Source: Yaniella flava
Lineage (GTDB): Bacteria > Actinomycetota > Actinomycetes > Actinomycetales > Micrococcaceae
Reading direction: 5' to 3'
Length of the DNA stretch: 64,000 bases
Assembly: GCF_039529295.1 (NCBI RefSeq)
Contig: NZ_BAAAMN010000020.1
Coordinates: forward strand, 20,198-84,197
A program made the translations under genes and the position numbers. Of the stretch, positions 23,867 through 33,016 are shown piece by piece (position 1 is the stretch's first letter; every line of letters begins with the position of its first letter). The notes below the pieces were generated by a model. It was not told the origin of the DNA. It made no database searches and was given only the letters and a program-made list of their open reading frames with translations.

Positions 23867-25468
23867 ATGCTCCATGTCACAGTCGGTCAGGTCGTCGGTC
23901 TCGATATTTTCCAAGAGGGCCACCCTGAACTGCTTTCTCAACCAGTCGCCGGTGCCCAGGACGAGTTGGTGCGTTGGATGCACATTCTGGAGACGGAACG
24001 CCCAGAGGGGTTGCTACCCGGTGGGGAGTTTGTACTCACCACCGCGACGTTTTTGGATCGGGCAGCCGGGGGAGTTCAAGGCGGGGTGGCGGCAGCAAAC
24101 CGTTTCCTGGACACCATTGAGCAGACGGGGGCGGTGGCCGTCGCAGCAGAAATCCTCCCGGGTAGAGAACACATCGCGAACATACTCGCCGCGGCTGCTC
24201 GTCATCGACGTTTTCCCATTTACCTTTTGCCCGGTCGCATTCGCTTCGTGGAACTGACTCAGACCATCCACGAAAATATTGCTGCCGCACGATTTCATGA
24301 GATCGAAACAGATCGCCAAATCCACGAAACCTTTACCAGGCTGTCGGTTGGTTCAGCCTCGACCGATCGCATCGTGACCGAAGCAACGACGCTGCTCGGG
24401 TGTCAGGTCAAGTGGGAAACCGCCGAGGCGAAGAGCGATACCGTCGTCGTGGCGGAACATCCCGTGGTGGCCGGTGACGAAACCCTGGGGCGGTTGATCA
24501 TCGTGGAGGGGTGCCAAGCGGATGCTTCTTTGGTCACCACCGTGCTGGAACGCGCCGCCCAAGCTCTCTCGATCTCCGTGTTAGCCAAGCGCTCGCAGGA
24601 TGAGATCCGCAGGTCGACGGCTTCGTCGTTGTTCTATCAGCTTCGTGGTGGCACGGACTTATCTGAAGAGGAAGTGCTCTGGCGCCTCACCGAGACATCG
24701 GGGCGTCATGTGTTGTCCGAGGTGAAGTGGTTTCCGATGGTCGTGCGCATTCTGGGCGAAGACGCCGGCGAGGAGCTATTGAACCGGTGGTCGGGCATGC
24801 TGTTGGACGTGTTGGACAGCGTCGGGGATTCGCAGAAGGTATCGGTCTTTGCTGCCCGAAGTGAAATCGGTGTGGTCGATGTGCTGCTTCCGTTGGCCGA
24901 TCCGGCAGCCCTGTCGAGTTTTGTGGAGGCGACTCGCGCCCGGTTTAGCGCCAGGCTTCGGGGACGAGGCGGGCTCGTGGCAGGGCTCGCATCGGAAGCG
25001 CCCTCAGCCAAAGCAGCGGTTGAACAGCTGTCGAATGCCGCCCAAATCGCTCAGGCTGCCCAAGCGTATGTTAAAGCAACGGGCCAGTCCCGCGCGTATT
25101 TTTTCGCCAAAGACTTGGGGTTGCGCGGTCTGCTGGCGACGCTGCAGGACGACGATCAACTCGTGGCGTTTGTTGCAACCGAATTGGCTGGCTTATCGAA
25201 CAGCACTGGAAGCCGGCAGAGCTTCGAGAGCCGACTCGATTTCCTCGAGGCCGTGTTGACCTCGCATAATAAGGCCCAGCTTGCCCGCTCCCGCCACATG
25301 TCCAGGCCGGCGTTGTATTCGCAAATCAAACGACTGGAAACCGTGCTCGGGTATAGCTTGGAGGATGATGCCGAACAAAACACCGCTCTGCATTTGGCCG
25401 TGATGGCATATCGTATGAACCCCAACACGATGTATGGGGTCTTACACAGCCGCAGCACTGCCGGTTAG
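23867..25468 (+). CDS. PucR-family transcriptional regulator of pyrimidine/purine catabolism
   Basis: 533 residues from ATG 23867. N-terminal PucR domain (PF07905, about 1-120; TVGQVVGLDIFQEGHPELLS) which usually senses a catabolite, a central region, and a C-terminal PucR helix-turn-helix (PF13556) with FLEAVLTSHNKAQLARSRHM then SRPALYSQIKRLETVLG. In PucR-type regulators this arrangement controls nucleobase breakdown. It lies between the mmsA-aminotransferase pair (divergent) and the permease end of the hydrolase operon (convergent, 4-nt overlap of stops), so it is the natural candidate to control both. No ribosome site is visible, in line with leaderless initiation. Confidence 0.87.
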   Translation: MLHVTVGQVVGLDIFQEGHPELLSQPVAGAQDELVRWMHILETERPEGLLPGGEFVLTTATFLDRAAGGVQGGVAAANRFLDTIEQTGAVAVAAEILPGREHIANILAAAARHRRFPIYLLPGRIRFVELTQTIHENIAAARFHEIETDRQIHETFTRLSVGSASTDRIVTEATTLLGCQVKWETAEAKSDTVVVAEHPVVAGDETLGRLIIVEGCQADASLVTTVLERAAQALSISVLAKRSQDEIRRSTASSLFYQLRGGTDLSEEEVLWRLTETSGRHVLSEVKWFPMVVRILGEDAGEELLNRWSGMLLDVLDSVGDSQKVSVFAARSEIGVVDVLLPLADPAALSSFVEATRARFSARLRGRGGLVAGLASEAPSAKAAVEQLSNAAQIAQAAQAYVKATGQSRAYFFAKDLGLRGLLATLQDDDQLVAFVATELAGLSNSTGSRQSFESRLDFLEAVLTSHNKAQLARSRHMSRPALYSQIKRLETVLGYSLEDDAEQNTALHLAVMAYRMNPNTMYGVLHSRSTAG

Positions 25469-26796
25469 GCTTTGTCCATTTCTTGTTCGACGGCGTGCTG
25501 TGATGCGATGCGTGTGCCTCGTGCTTTGCCGATACTGTTCATCACGTGATAGATCGCAAGGGCTGCGAAACTTCCGATGGCGATGCCTTCGAAGACGATT
25601 TCCCCGAAGACCATGGTGAAGTTTGCCACCGAGATGATCAGTGGTACACCGCCGACCGCGAGGTTGATTGGGTCGGCGAAATCGACGCCATTTTGCATCC
25701 AAATGCGGACACCCAGAATCGCAATCATGCCGTACAGAACCGTGCCGGCTCCGCCGAGGACCCCTTGTGGCAGCGTGGCGATCAGCGCACCGAATTTCGG
25801 TAGCAGGGCCAGACCGATAGCGAAGAAGCCGGCAACCCAGTAGGCGGCGGTGGAATACACGCGGGACGCAGCCATCACACCAATGTTCTCAGCGTAGGTG
25901 GTGGTTCCGATACCGCCCCCGGCGCCGGCCACCACGGTAGCGGCACCGTCGGCCAGCAACGCACGACCAACGACAGGGTCTAGGTCCCGTTTGGTCATGA
26001 CTTCGACGGATTTCACGTGTCCATAGTTCTCAGCGATCAACACGAGTACCACGGGAACGAAGAGCCCGACGACGCCGATATGAAACGTCGGAGCGGTGAA
26101 TTCGGGCAGCCCAAACCAGGCGGCTTCACCAACCGGTGCAAAATCCACCTCGCCGAGTATGACCGCCACAATGTAGCCGACCACCACACCGACCAAGACG
26201 GACAACCGGCCCAAGATGCCACGGAAGAGAACACCCGCGATGAGCATGGCCGCGATCGTCACGGTGGCGGTCACTGGCCCCGCGTTGACGTTGTCCCAGG
26301 CGCTCGGCGCCAGGTTCAAACCAATGAGTGCGACCACTGAACCGGTGACCACAGGCGGCATGATGAGTTCGATCCACTTCGCCCCGGCGAAATGGACGAC
26401 GACCCCGACGAGCGCCAGTGTCGCACCGGTCATGATGACACCACCCACGGCGCCGCCCATGCCGTAGGTGCCGACTGAAGCCATGATCGGTGCAATGAAT
26501 GCAAACGATGGCCCCAAATATGATGGGACTTTCCCGGCGGTGATGATCAAAAACAGGATCGTACCGATACCCGAGAAGAATATGACGGTTGTGGGTGGGA
26601 ACCCGGTGATCAGTGGGACGAGGACGGTTGCACCGAACATGGCCACGACATGCTGCATGCCGATACCCAAGGTGCGGAACCAGCCCAAGCGTTCGTCGGG
26701 AGCTACCACGTCTCCCGGTGTCACGGTTTTTCCGTCGCCGTGAAGTTTCCAACCGAGACCGGGGATAATTTGCCGAGGCTTTGAGTTTGTACTCAT
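25465..26796 (-). CDS. NCS2 uracil/xanthine permease
   Basis: 443 residues from ATG 26796 (MSTNSKPRQ), with AAGGAAG 8-9 nt before it; a TTG three codons earlier is less likely. Nucleobase:cation symporter 2 family (PF00860), 12-14 helices; the N-terminal GIGMQHVVAMFGATVLVPLI and PSYLGPSFAFIAPI are typical of UraA/RutG. It imports uracil or a related base with protons and is the last gene of the pyrimidine operon. Confidence 0.92.
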   Translation of the reverse strand: MSTNSKPRQIIPGLGWKLHGDGKTVTPGDVVAPDERLGWFRTLGIGMQHVVAMFGATVLVPLITGFPPTTVIFFSGIGTILFLIITAGKVPSYLGPSFAFIAPIMASVGTYGMGGAVGGVIMTGATLALVGVVVHFAGAKWIELIMPPVVTGSVVALIGLNLAPSAWDNVNAGPVTATVTIAAMLIAGVLFRGILGRLSVLVGVVVGYIVAVILGEVDFAPVGEAAWFGLPEFTAPTFHIGVVGLFVPVVLVLIAENYGHVKSVEVMTKRDLDPVVGRALLADGAATVVAGAGGGIGTTTYAENIGVMAASRVYSTAAYWVAGFFAIGLALLPKFGALIATLPQGVLGGAGTVLYGMIAILGVRIWMQNGVDFADPINLAVGGVPLIISVANFTMVFGEIVFEGIAIGSFAALAIYHVMNSIGKARGTRIASQHAVEQEMDKA

Positions 26797-26834
26797 GAGG
26801 ATCAACTTCCTTCGTGCCTGCCTAAGGCAAGGCC

Positions 26835-27863
26835 TTATGATGTGGCCTGGATGTGCTCGGCAAACTCGGGGATGACCGATTCACCGTAGACGCGCAGCGT
26901 CTCTTCTTTATTATCGTGGTCCAAATATCCGGCGAACTGGGTCATGCCGAGCTCTTCGAGCTGCTTGAGTTTTGCGATGTGTTCTTCCACGGTGCCGATC
27001 ATGCAGAACCGTTCTACGATCTCATCGGGCACAAAATCCACGTGGCTATTCCCTGATCGGCCGTGTTCGTTGTAGTCGTAGTCTTGGCGACCCTTGATGT
27101 AATCGGTCAAGGCACGGGGGACCTCGCTGTCCGAACCGTAGCGGGACACAATATCGGCGACGTGGTTGCCGACCATCCCACCGAACCAGCGACATTGCTC
27201 AATCGCGTGCTCACGAGATTCCTGGGTGCCGTCAGTGATGTAGAACGGTGCGGCGACACAGAAGGCGATGTCATCGGGGTTGCGTCCGGCATTGGCTGCG
27301 GCTTCGCGGACGGTCTTGATCATCCATGCGGCAATTTCGACGTCGCCACACTGCAGAATGAAGCCATCGCCGACTTCTCCGGCGATAGCTAGCGCCTTGG
27401 GACCGTAGGCGCCGACCCAGACTTCTGTCTCAGATTTTTGTGACCATGGAAACCGGATGGTGGCATCATTAATTTCCGTGGCACGAGAGTTCGACAGGTC
27501 CTTGATGACCTCGATGGAGCGACGGAACTCTTGCATGCCGACGGGCTTTTTCTTCATGACTCGCAGCGACGAGTCGCCACGACCGATACCGCAGATGGTG
27601 CGATTGCCGAAGTGGTGGTTCAGCGTTGCAAAGGTCGAGGCTGTCACGGTCACATCGCGGGTGGCCGGGTTAGTCACCATGGGACCGACCGTCAACCGGC
27701 TGGTCCGATCTAAGATCAGCGAGTGCACCACGTATGGCTCGAGCCAGAGGATGTGGGAATCATAGGTCCAAAAGTGACTGAATTTGTGCTCTTCAGCCTG
27801 TTGCGCCAAAGAGATGATGCGGGCTGCGGGGGCATTGACTTGTGCGACGGCTCCAAAATCCAT
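26835..27863 (-). CDS. LLM-class flavin/F420-dependent oxidoreductase (hydantoinase-associated)
   Basis: 342 residues, luciferase-like TIM barrel. Motifs: WTYDSHILWLEPYVVHSLIL, VGPMVTNPATRDVTVTASTF and GIGRGDSSLRVM; the central EVWVGAYGPKALAIAGEVGD is typical of F420-binding members. I recall a TIGR subfamily (CPS_4043-type) that is regularly encoded beside dihydropyrimidinase. ATG 27863 follows AAAGGAGCC. It sits inside the pyrimidine operon between the permease and dihydropyrimidinase genes, where pathway logic calls for a dehydrogenase that interconverts uracil and dihydrouracil. No experimental role is known to me. Confidence 0.85.
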   Translation of the reverse strand: MDFGAVAQVNAPAARIISLAQQAEEHKFSHFWTYDSHILWLEPYVVHSLILDRTSRLTVGPMVTNPATRDVTVTASTFATLNHHFGNRTICGIGRGDSSLRVMKKKPVGMQEFRRSIEVIKDLSNSRATEINDATIRFPWSQKSETEVWVGAYGPKALAIAGEVGDGFILQCGDVEIAAWMIKTVREAAANAGRNPDDIAFCVAAPFYITDGTQESREHAIEQCRWFGGMVGNHVADIVSRYGSDSEVPRALTDYIKGRQDYDYNEHGRSGNSHVDFVPDEIVERFCMIGTVEEHIAKLKQLEELGMTQFAGYLDHDNKEETLRVYGESVIPEFAEHIQATS

Positions 27864-27918
27864 GAGATTGGCTCCTTTTCATTTGCAGGGTGTGGGCAGT
27901 GAGAGGGATGAATCGGGT

Positions 27919-29334
27919 TTAGATGAGTGCTTGGCTGAGGCCACGTTTGATGAACTGTCCATGGCTCTTGGTGCCGTGGTATTGACCATCCGAGATCAGT
28001 ACTTTGCCCCGGGACATGGTGACATCGACGTGGCCTTCGATTTCAAAGCCTTCCCAGGCCGAGTAGTCCATATTCATGTGGTGTGTTTTCTCAACGCCAA
28101 TGGACGTGTGTCCATTCGGGTCGTAGATGACGATGTCGGCGTCTGCTCCGGGTTGGATGACGCCTTTTTTGCCGTACATGCCGAACATCCTGGCAGGCGT
28201 CGTGGAGATCAGTTCGACCCAGCGTGGCAGGGAGATGCGTCCGTCGACCACACCCTGGTAGAGCAGATCGACCCGGTGTTCGATGGAGCCGATGCCATTG
28301 GGGATGGACCGGAAGTCATCTTTGCCGAGTTCCTTTTGGTCTTTCATACAGAATGGGCAGTGGTCGGTCGAGACCATCTGCAGGTCGTTGGTCCGCAGGC
28401 CCTGCCACATAGCGTCCTGGTGGCCTTCGCTTTCGGCACGCAGTGGAGTGGAGCATACCCACTTTGCGCCTTCGAAATCTCCCCATTGCTCGGAGCTGGC
28501 GCCCAATTGCTTTTCGAGTGACAGATAGAGATACTGCGGGCAGGTTTCAGCAAACACGTTCTTGCCTTTATCACGGGCCCAAGCGATCTGTTCCAGCGCC
28601 TGTTTGGCACCTACATGGACGATGTACAGTGGGGTGTCGGTCAGATCGGCCAGCATGATGGCCCGGTGGGTGGCTTCTTCTTCCATCTGCCAGGCGCGGG
28701 CAAGGCCGTGATAATACGGGGTGGACTTGCCCTGGGCCACGAGCTGTTCGGCAAGGACGTCGATGGCCGGGCCGTTTTCTGCGTGCATCATGGTCATCAT
28801 GCCCAGCTCGCGGGCTTTTTGCATGGCCCGCACTATTTGGGCGTCATCAGCGTAGAAAACCCCGGGGTAGGCCATGAACATTTTATACGAGCTGACGCCT
28901 TCATCGACCAGCGATTCCATGGCCTTGAGCGACTCGTCGTCGACACCACCGATGACCTGGTGGAAACTGTAATCCACCGCGCTGTTGCCTGCTGCCAGCC
29001 CGTGCCAGGTTTCTAAGGCGTCTTGGACACGTTCGCCCTGTTTTTGGATGGCAAAGTCGATAATGCTGGTGGTACCACCCCAGGCGGCCGCGCGAGTACC
29101 GGTTTCAAACGTGTCGCTGGCATAGGTGCCGCCGAACGGCATTTCCATATGCGTGTGGGCGTCGATGCCACCCGGGACGACGTATTTTCCGGCAGCATTG
29201 ATGACGTGGTCAGCTTGCACGTCCGTGGTGCCGGGGCTGAAGAGGGCGACGATCTTCTCAGCGTCGACGAGTACATCGGCTTGTGCGGTTCCGGTCGCAT
29301 TGATCACGGTTCCGTTGGTGATCAGAGTCTTCAT
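27919..29334 (-). CDS. hydA: dihydropyrimidinase / D-hydantoinase
   Basis: 471 residues, cyclic amidohydrolase (PF01979). Metal site elements: HTH in DAHTHMEMPFGG, the carboxylated lysine in SYKMFMAYPG, His in MMHAENGP, His in IVHVGAKQA and Asp in STDHCPF. It opens dihydrouracil or dihydrothymine to N-carbamoyl-beta-amino acids, and many members also act on 5-substituted hydantoins. ATG has AAGGAG 8-9 nt upstream. Its product would be handled by the amidase and carbamoylase encoded just upstream in the same operon. Confidence 0.93.
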   Translation of the reverse strand: MKTLITNGTVINATGTAQADVLVDAEKIVALFSPGTTDVQADHVINAAGKYVVPGGIDAHTHMEMPFGGTYASDTFETGTRAAAWGGTTSIIDFAIQKQGERVQDALETWHGLAAGNSAVDYSFHQVIGGVDDESLKAMESLVDEGVSSYKMFMAYPGVFYADDAQIVRAMQKARELGMMTMMHAENGPAIDVLAEQLVAQGKSTPYYHGLARAWQMEEEATHRAIMLADLTDTPLYIVHVGAKQALEQIAWARDKGKNVFAETCPQYLYLSLEKQLGASSEQWGDFEGAKWVCSTPLRAESEGHQDAMWQGLRTNDLQMVSTDHCPFCMKDQKELGKDDFRSIPNGIGSIEHRVDLLYQGVVDGRISLPRWVELISTTPARMFGMYGKKGVIQPGADADIVIYDPNGHTSIGVEKTHHMNMDYSAWEGFEIEGHVDVTMSRGKVLISDGQYHGTKSHGQFIKRGLSQALI

Positions 29335-29395
29335 AGGTTTTTCTCCTTGTGGCCAGAGTGGGTTTCAAAGTGTTGTGCTCAGTGAGCTGCTCCGT

Positions 29396-30244
29396 TTACG
29401 GTGCGACGATCGCGTCATAGGTGTCTGGGCGACGGTCGCGGTAGAACTGCCATTCGTTGCGTGCTTCTCGCACCAGGTCCATATCCAAATCGCGCACCAG
29501 CAGGCCTTCTTCTTGGGTCGAGCCGCGCTCTCCGACGTCGTTGCCTCGGGGATCGGCCACGTAGGAGCTACCGTAGAAGTCCACGGCCAGCTCACCGTAC
29601 TCGTTGTCCTCGCGACCGACTCGGTTGGGGACCACCACAAAGTAGCCGTTGGCTGCTGCCGCGGTGGGCTGTTCCAACTCCCAGAGACGGTTCGATAAAC
29701 CGGGTTTTGCCGCATTGGGGTTAAACACAATTTGGGCGCCTGCCAACCCGAGCATCCGCCATCCTTCAGGGAAGTGACGGTCGTAGCAGATGGCGACCCC
29801 GATTTTGCCGATGGCGGTATCAAAGACTGGCCATCCGAGGTTGCCGGGACGGAAGTAGAACTTTTCGTAGAAGTTATCGACGTGCGGGATATGATTTTTG
29901 CGGTAGGTGCCCACGATCGAACCATCCGAGTCCACAACCACAGCAGAGTTGTAGTAGACGCCGGGTTGTTCTTCTTCGTAGATCGGTAGGATCATGACTA
30001 ATGAGAGCTCTTTTGCCAAGGCAGCGAAGCGGGTGACGATCGGCCCATCAGCCGGCTCCGCCAGGTCGTAGTATTTACGTTCTTCTGTGATCCCGAAGTA
30101 GGGGCCGTAGAAGAGTTCTTGGAAACAGATCGCTTGAGCACCTTCGGCAGCGGCACGGCGCGCGAAATCCTCGTGCTTGTCCAGCATGGATTCTTGATCG
30201 CCGGTCCAGGTGGTTTGACTCAACGCTACGCGTACTGTGTTCAT
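29396..30244 (-). CDS. nitrilase-superfamily carbamoyl amidase (beta-ureidopropionase-like)
   Basis: 282 residues from ATG 30244 (MNTVRVALSQ) behind AAAGGAGC; an upstream in-frame start adds 8 residues. The Glu-Lys-Cys triad is readable in FQELFYGPYF, RKNHIPHV and AICYDRHFPEGWR. The closest activities are beta-ureidopropionase and N-carbamoylputrescine amidase, so hydrolysis of N-carbamoyl-beta-alanine to beta-alanine, CO2 and ammonia is likely. A second, unrelated carbamoylase is encoded immediately upstream. Confidence 0.89.
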   Translation of the reverse strand: MNTVRVALSQTTWTGDQESMLDKHEDFARRAAAEGAQAICFQELFYGPYFGITEERKYYDLAEPADGPIVTRFAALAKELSLVMILPIYEEEQPGVYYNSAVVVDSDGSIVGTYRKNHIPHVDNFYEKFYFRPGNLGWPVFDTAIGKIGVAICYDRHFPEGWRMLGLAGAQIVFNPNAAKPGLSNRLWELEQPTAAAANGYFVVVPNRVGREDNEYGELAVDFYGSSYVADPRGNDVGERGSTQEEGLLVRDLDMDLVREARNEWQFYRDRRPDTYDAIVAP

Positions 30245-30279
30245 GGACGCTCCTTTCGTGGAGAACATTGGGTGTGTGG

Positions 30280-31581
30280 TTATTCAGTCAGTGAGCCGCC
30301 GGGTTCGACCTCTGCTAATTCACCGCTGATCATGCGGGAGACCAGATTCGTGAGCACTCTCAAGCCGGTGACGAGGTCCTCGTCGGATGTGAATTCACGT
30401 TCGCAATGTGAGACGCCGTCGACGGAGGGGACGAATAACATCACGCTTGGGGTGACCCGATTGAGCGCGACCGAGTCGTGTCCGGCCAGGGTGGCCATCA
30501 CACGCGACTCTTCGCCCTCGTCGATGGCGGCTTTTTCGCCCAGTGCCACCGCGTCCTCGGGGAAGCGTTGAACCGGGCGAATATCAAAGTCTTCAGCATC
30601 AATGGTGACCGAGCGTCTGGTGGCTAATCGATCCATCCGCTCAAGCAGCAGGGTTCGTGCACGCAGCACGTCTGCTTTGTCGTCGGCACGGATGTCGACC
30701 ACGAGATCTACTTGACGCGGCACGACGATGGGGGAGTTCGGTTCGACATCGAATTTACCGACCGAGGTGACAATTGTTTCGGGCTCGAAGTCGTCGACGA
30801 GTTCTTCGACCATGATCACCACGTGTGACGCGGCCACGAGTGCATCGCGACGATCCGACATCAGCGTGGCACCGGTATGGGATTGTTCGCCGGTGACGGT
30901 GACTAGCAGTTTCTGGGTGTACCAACTGCGGTCTACGACCCCGATGGGTATGCCAGCACGTTCCAGCCGTCTGCCCTGCTCGATATGGATCTCCGCGTAC
31001 CCAGCGACGGGCAGGTCGATCGCGGTTCCGCGTCGCTTCGTGTGGGTGAGGGCCTCTTCGACGGTCACACCGTCCGGGTCCGTGGTTTGCAGAGTTTTTT
31101 CGAGGTCGAATAAGCCAACAAACACCGAACTGCCCATAATCGATGGCGGGAACCGGCTACCTTCTTCGTTGAACCAGTCGACGACGGCAATGTTTGTTTG
31201 TGGGGCAATGAGCTCGTCGGTGACGGCTTGATCGACCGCCGATGCCGCATGGAGCGCCGCGATCACACCGTAGGTGCCGTCAAATCGTCCGCCCAGCGGC
31301 TGGCTATCCAGATGGGATCCGACGAGCACGAAGGGGGCACCTGGCACCCATTCTTTGAGGGCAAAGATATTGCCGATTTCATCGGTGACGACGTTGAAAC
31401 CTCGCGCGACCGCCTGTTCTTCGATCCAATCTCGTACCGCGCCGTGTTCGTCACTGCCGGCTTGGCGATCAATCCCGTTCTTGTCCGTCGCGCCGTAGAT
31501 GGTGGTGTGGTGAAAATCTGATAGGAACCGCTCGGCGTCGAGCCCGAATCGTGTGGAGTTATTGTTGGAGGTGTTGGTCAA
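30280..31581 (-). CDS. M20-type carbamoylase (allantoate amidohydrolase / N-carbamoyl amino acid hydrolase family)
   Basis: 433 residues starting at TTG 31581, preceded by AGGAAG. Dinuclear metal-site residues of the hydantoinase/carbamoylase family are visible: His in VGSHLDSQPLGG, Asp in GRFDGTYG, Glu-Glu in DWFNEEGSRF, and His in YAEIHIEQGRRLE. Members hydrolyse N-carbamoyl-L-amino acids, N-carbamoyl-beta-alanine or allantoate. First gene of the hydrolase operon. Which of the two carbamoylases handles which substrate cannot be told from sequence. Confidence 0.89.
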   Translation of the reverse strand: MTNTSNNNSTRFGLDAERFLSDFHHTTIYGATDKNGIDRQAGSDEHGAVRDWIEEQAVARGFNVVTDEIGNIFALKEWVPGAPFVLVGSHLDSQPLGGRFDGTYGVIAALHAASAVDQAVTDELIAPQTNIAVVDWFNEEGSRFPPSIMGSSVFVGLFDLEKTLQTTDPDGVTVEEALTHTKRRGTAIDLPVAGYAEIHIEQGRRLERAGIPIGVVDRSWYTQKLLVTVTGEQSHTGATLMSDRRDALVAASHVVIMVEELVDDFEPETIVTSVGKFDVEPNSPIVVPRQVDLVVDIRADDKADVLRARTLLLERMDRLATRRSVTIDAEDFDIRPVQRFPEDAVALGEKAAIDEGEESRVMATLAGHDSVALNRVTPSVMLFVPSVDGVSHCEREFTSDEDLVTGLRVLTNLVSRMISGELAEVEPGGSLTE

Positions 31582-31733
31582 GGTGTCTTCCTACATTCTC
31601 TGGCGGGCCGAAGAAAGTGTCCTTCGCGAAGGCGCGGAGCAGATACGCGCTTTTTCATATCTCCGGCCGGGTGCGTTATTTACTATCTGACACCCATACT
31701 CGCGTAAGTGAGATGTGAATCACAGTGACAAGG

Positions 31734-31762
31734 TGTAAGACTTCATTCAAGGATTTCTTACA
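31734..31762. promoter_or_regulatory. inverted repeat upstream of the pyrimidine operon
   Basis: TGTAAGA (31734-31740) and TCTTACA (31756-31762) form a perfect 7-bp inverted repeat with a 15-nt spacer, about 150 nt before the first gene of the hydrolase operon. Candidate operator for the PucR-type regulator or another factor; no consensus that I know matches it. Confidence 0.4.
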
Positions 31763-31790
31763 TACTGTTCTGCGTATGCTGCCGTTAAAT

Positions 31791-31830
31791 ACTTGTGGGG
31801 ACGAACCTCAAAAGGTTCATCCCCACAAGT
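31791..31830 (-). terminator. terminator of the TRAP transporter operon
   Basis: ACTTGTGGGG (31791-31800) pairs with CCCCACAAGT (31821-31830), extended by GAACCT/AGGTTC around a short A-rich loop: a stem of about 17 bp with one mismatch. It lies 30 nt after the dctP stop. The minus-strand sequence after it is only moderately U-rich. Confidence 0.7.
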
Positions 31831-31860
31831 GGTGTGCTAGCTATTCGCTAGGTGTGTGTT

Positions 31861-33000
31861 TTAGCTGTTCTGTTCCTGCCAGGTGTCGGCACAGGCGATC
31901 CCAGCGTCAACTGGGTTCTCTTCAGACTCGTGGCTTTCGTATGCGGCGACATATTCATCGAGGTATGCTTCCGCGTCAGTGAAGTTGTAGTCTTCCATGA
32001 TTTCCAACCACGCTGCTTGGGCTTCGTCGCCGGCCAGATCTTCCCATGCTTGAGTTTCTTCTTCAGGCCATGAAGAGAAGTTCTCGACGTCAGGGGAGTC
32101 GAGCATGCCCTGGCAGACCTCTTCGAGGGCGCCGTTGGAGGTCGCGATGATTTCACCCTGGTTGAATTCTTGGGTGACGCCATCAACGGTTTCCTGGAGT
32201 TCTGGAGTCAAGGAATCGTAGGCGTCCTTGTTCCACCACATACCGTAAGCGGTGTACTGACCCAGGCCTGGGTCAACCCAGTATGGGAGCTGTTCGGTGA
32301 TGTTGTAGTTCACTGCGAAGTCCAATGACGAGGCGACGGAGTCGATGACGCCACGCTGCAATGATTCGTAGGTTTCAGCTGCGGTGATCGCGTTGACGTT
32401 GATGCCAGCTGCTTCCAGTGTGCGCTGCGTGACCGGACCGGCGGCGCGAGCGGACATGCCGTTCACGGCTTCCAGGCTTTCAATTGGTTCATCTGAGCCC
32501 AGCAGCAATGCACCGACTGGCCATGCACCAATGTATTCCAGGTTGGCGTTTTCCAGCTCCTGGCTGGCTGGTTCGTAGTTGTTGTGCACGTCGTAGAGTG
32601 CTTCAACCGAAGCCTGGATGTCGTTGTTCAAGAACGAGATTGACATGACCGACAAGGTTGGCAGCAGGTGCGGGGTGTAGTCGGTGACGGTGACGCCAAT
32701 GTCGGCGCGACCATCGCTGACACAGTCAGCAACTTCATCCATGGCACAGGTCGCTTCGAAGCTGGTGCGTTCGAAAGTGATCTGTCCGTCGGATGCCTCT
32801 TCGACGGCGTCCATGTATGCTTCGGAAACCGCAGCGTGTGGTGTGCCGTCAAGCGCACCATTGGCCTGGGTGAACTCGAAGGTTTCGCCGGAGCCACCGC
32901 CTTGGTCTACGACGCCGTCACCGCAGGCGGTGAGCGCGAGGGCGCCGGCTGCAGCAACAGCTGCCAGCTTCCCTAAGCGAGGTGTGAGTGATTTTTTCAT
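31861..33000 (-). CDS. TRAP transporter solute-binding lipoprotein (DctP family)
   Basis: 379 residues. Signal peptide with lipobox LALTACGDG, so anchored outside the membrane rather than freely soluble as in Gram-negative TRAP systems. The DctP fold (PF03480) shows FTQANGALDGTPHAAVSEAY near the N-terminus and the helix ETYESLQRGVIDSVASSLDF that frames the ligand site. Last of a dctQ-dctM-dctP operon. The usual substrate-binding Arg cannot be fixed with certainty; the adjoining pyrimidine genes suggest a carboxylated or nucleobase-derived ligand, which is inference. Confidence 0.88.
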   Translation of the reverse strand: MKKSLTPRLGKLAAVAAAGALALTACGDGVVDQGGGSGETFEFTQANGALDGTPHAAVSEAYMDAVEEASDGQITFERTSFEATCAMDEVADCVSDGRADIGVTVTDYTPHLLPTLSVMSISFLNNDIQASVEALYDVHNNYEPASQELENANLEYIGAWPVGALLLGSDEPIESLEAVNGMSARAAGPVTQRTLEAAGINVNAITAAETYESLQRGVIDSVASSLDFAVNYNITEQLPYWVDPGLGQYTAYGMWWNKDAYDSLTPELQETVDGVTQEFNQGEIIATSNGALEEVCQGMLDSPDVENFSSWPEEETQAWEDLAGDEAQAAWLEIMEDYNFTDAEAYLDEYVAAYESHESEENPVDAGIACADTWQEQNS

Positions 33001-33016
33001 TGTTGAGTTTGCCTTC

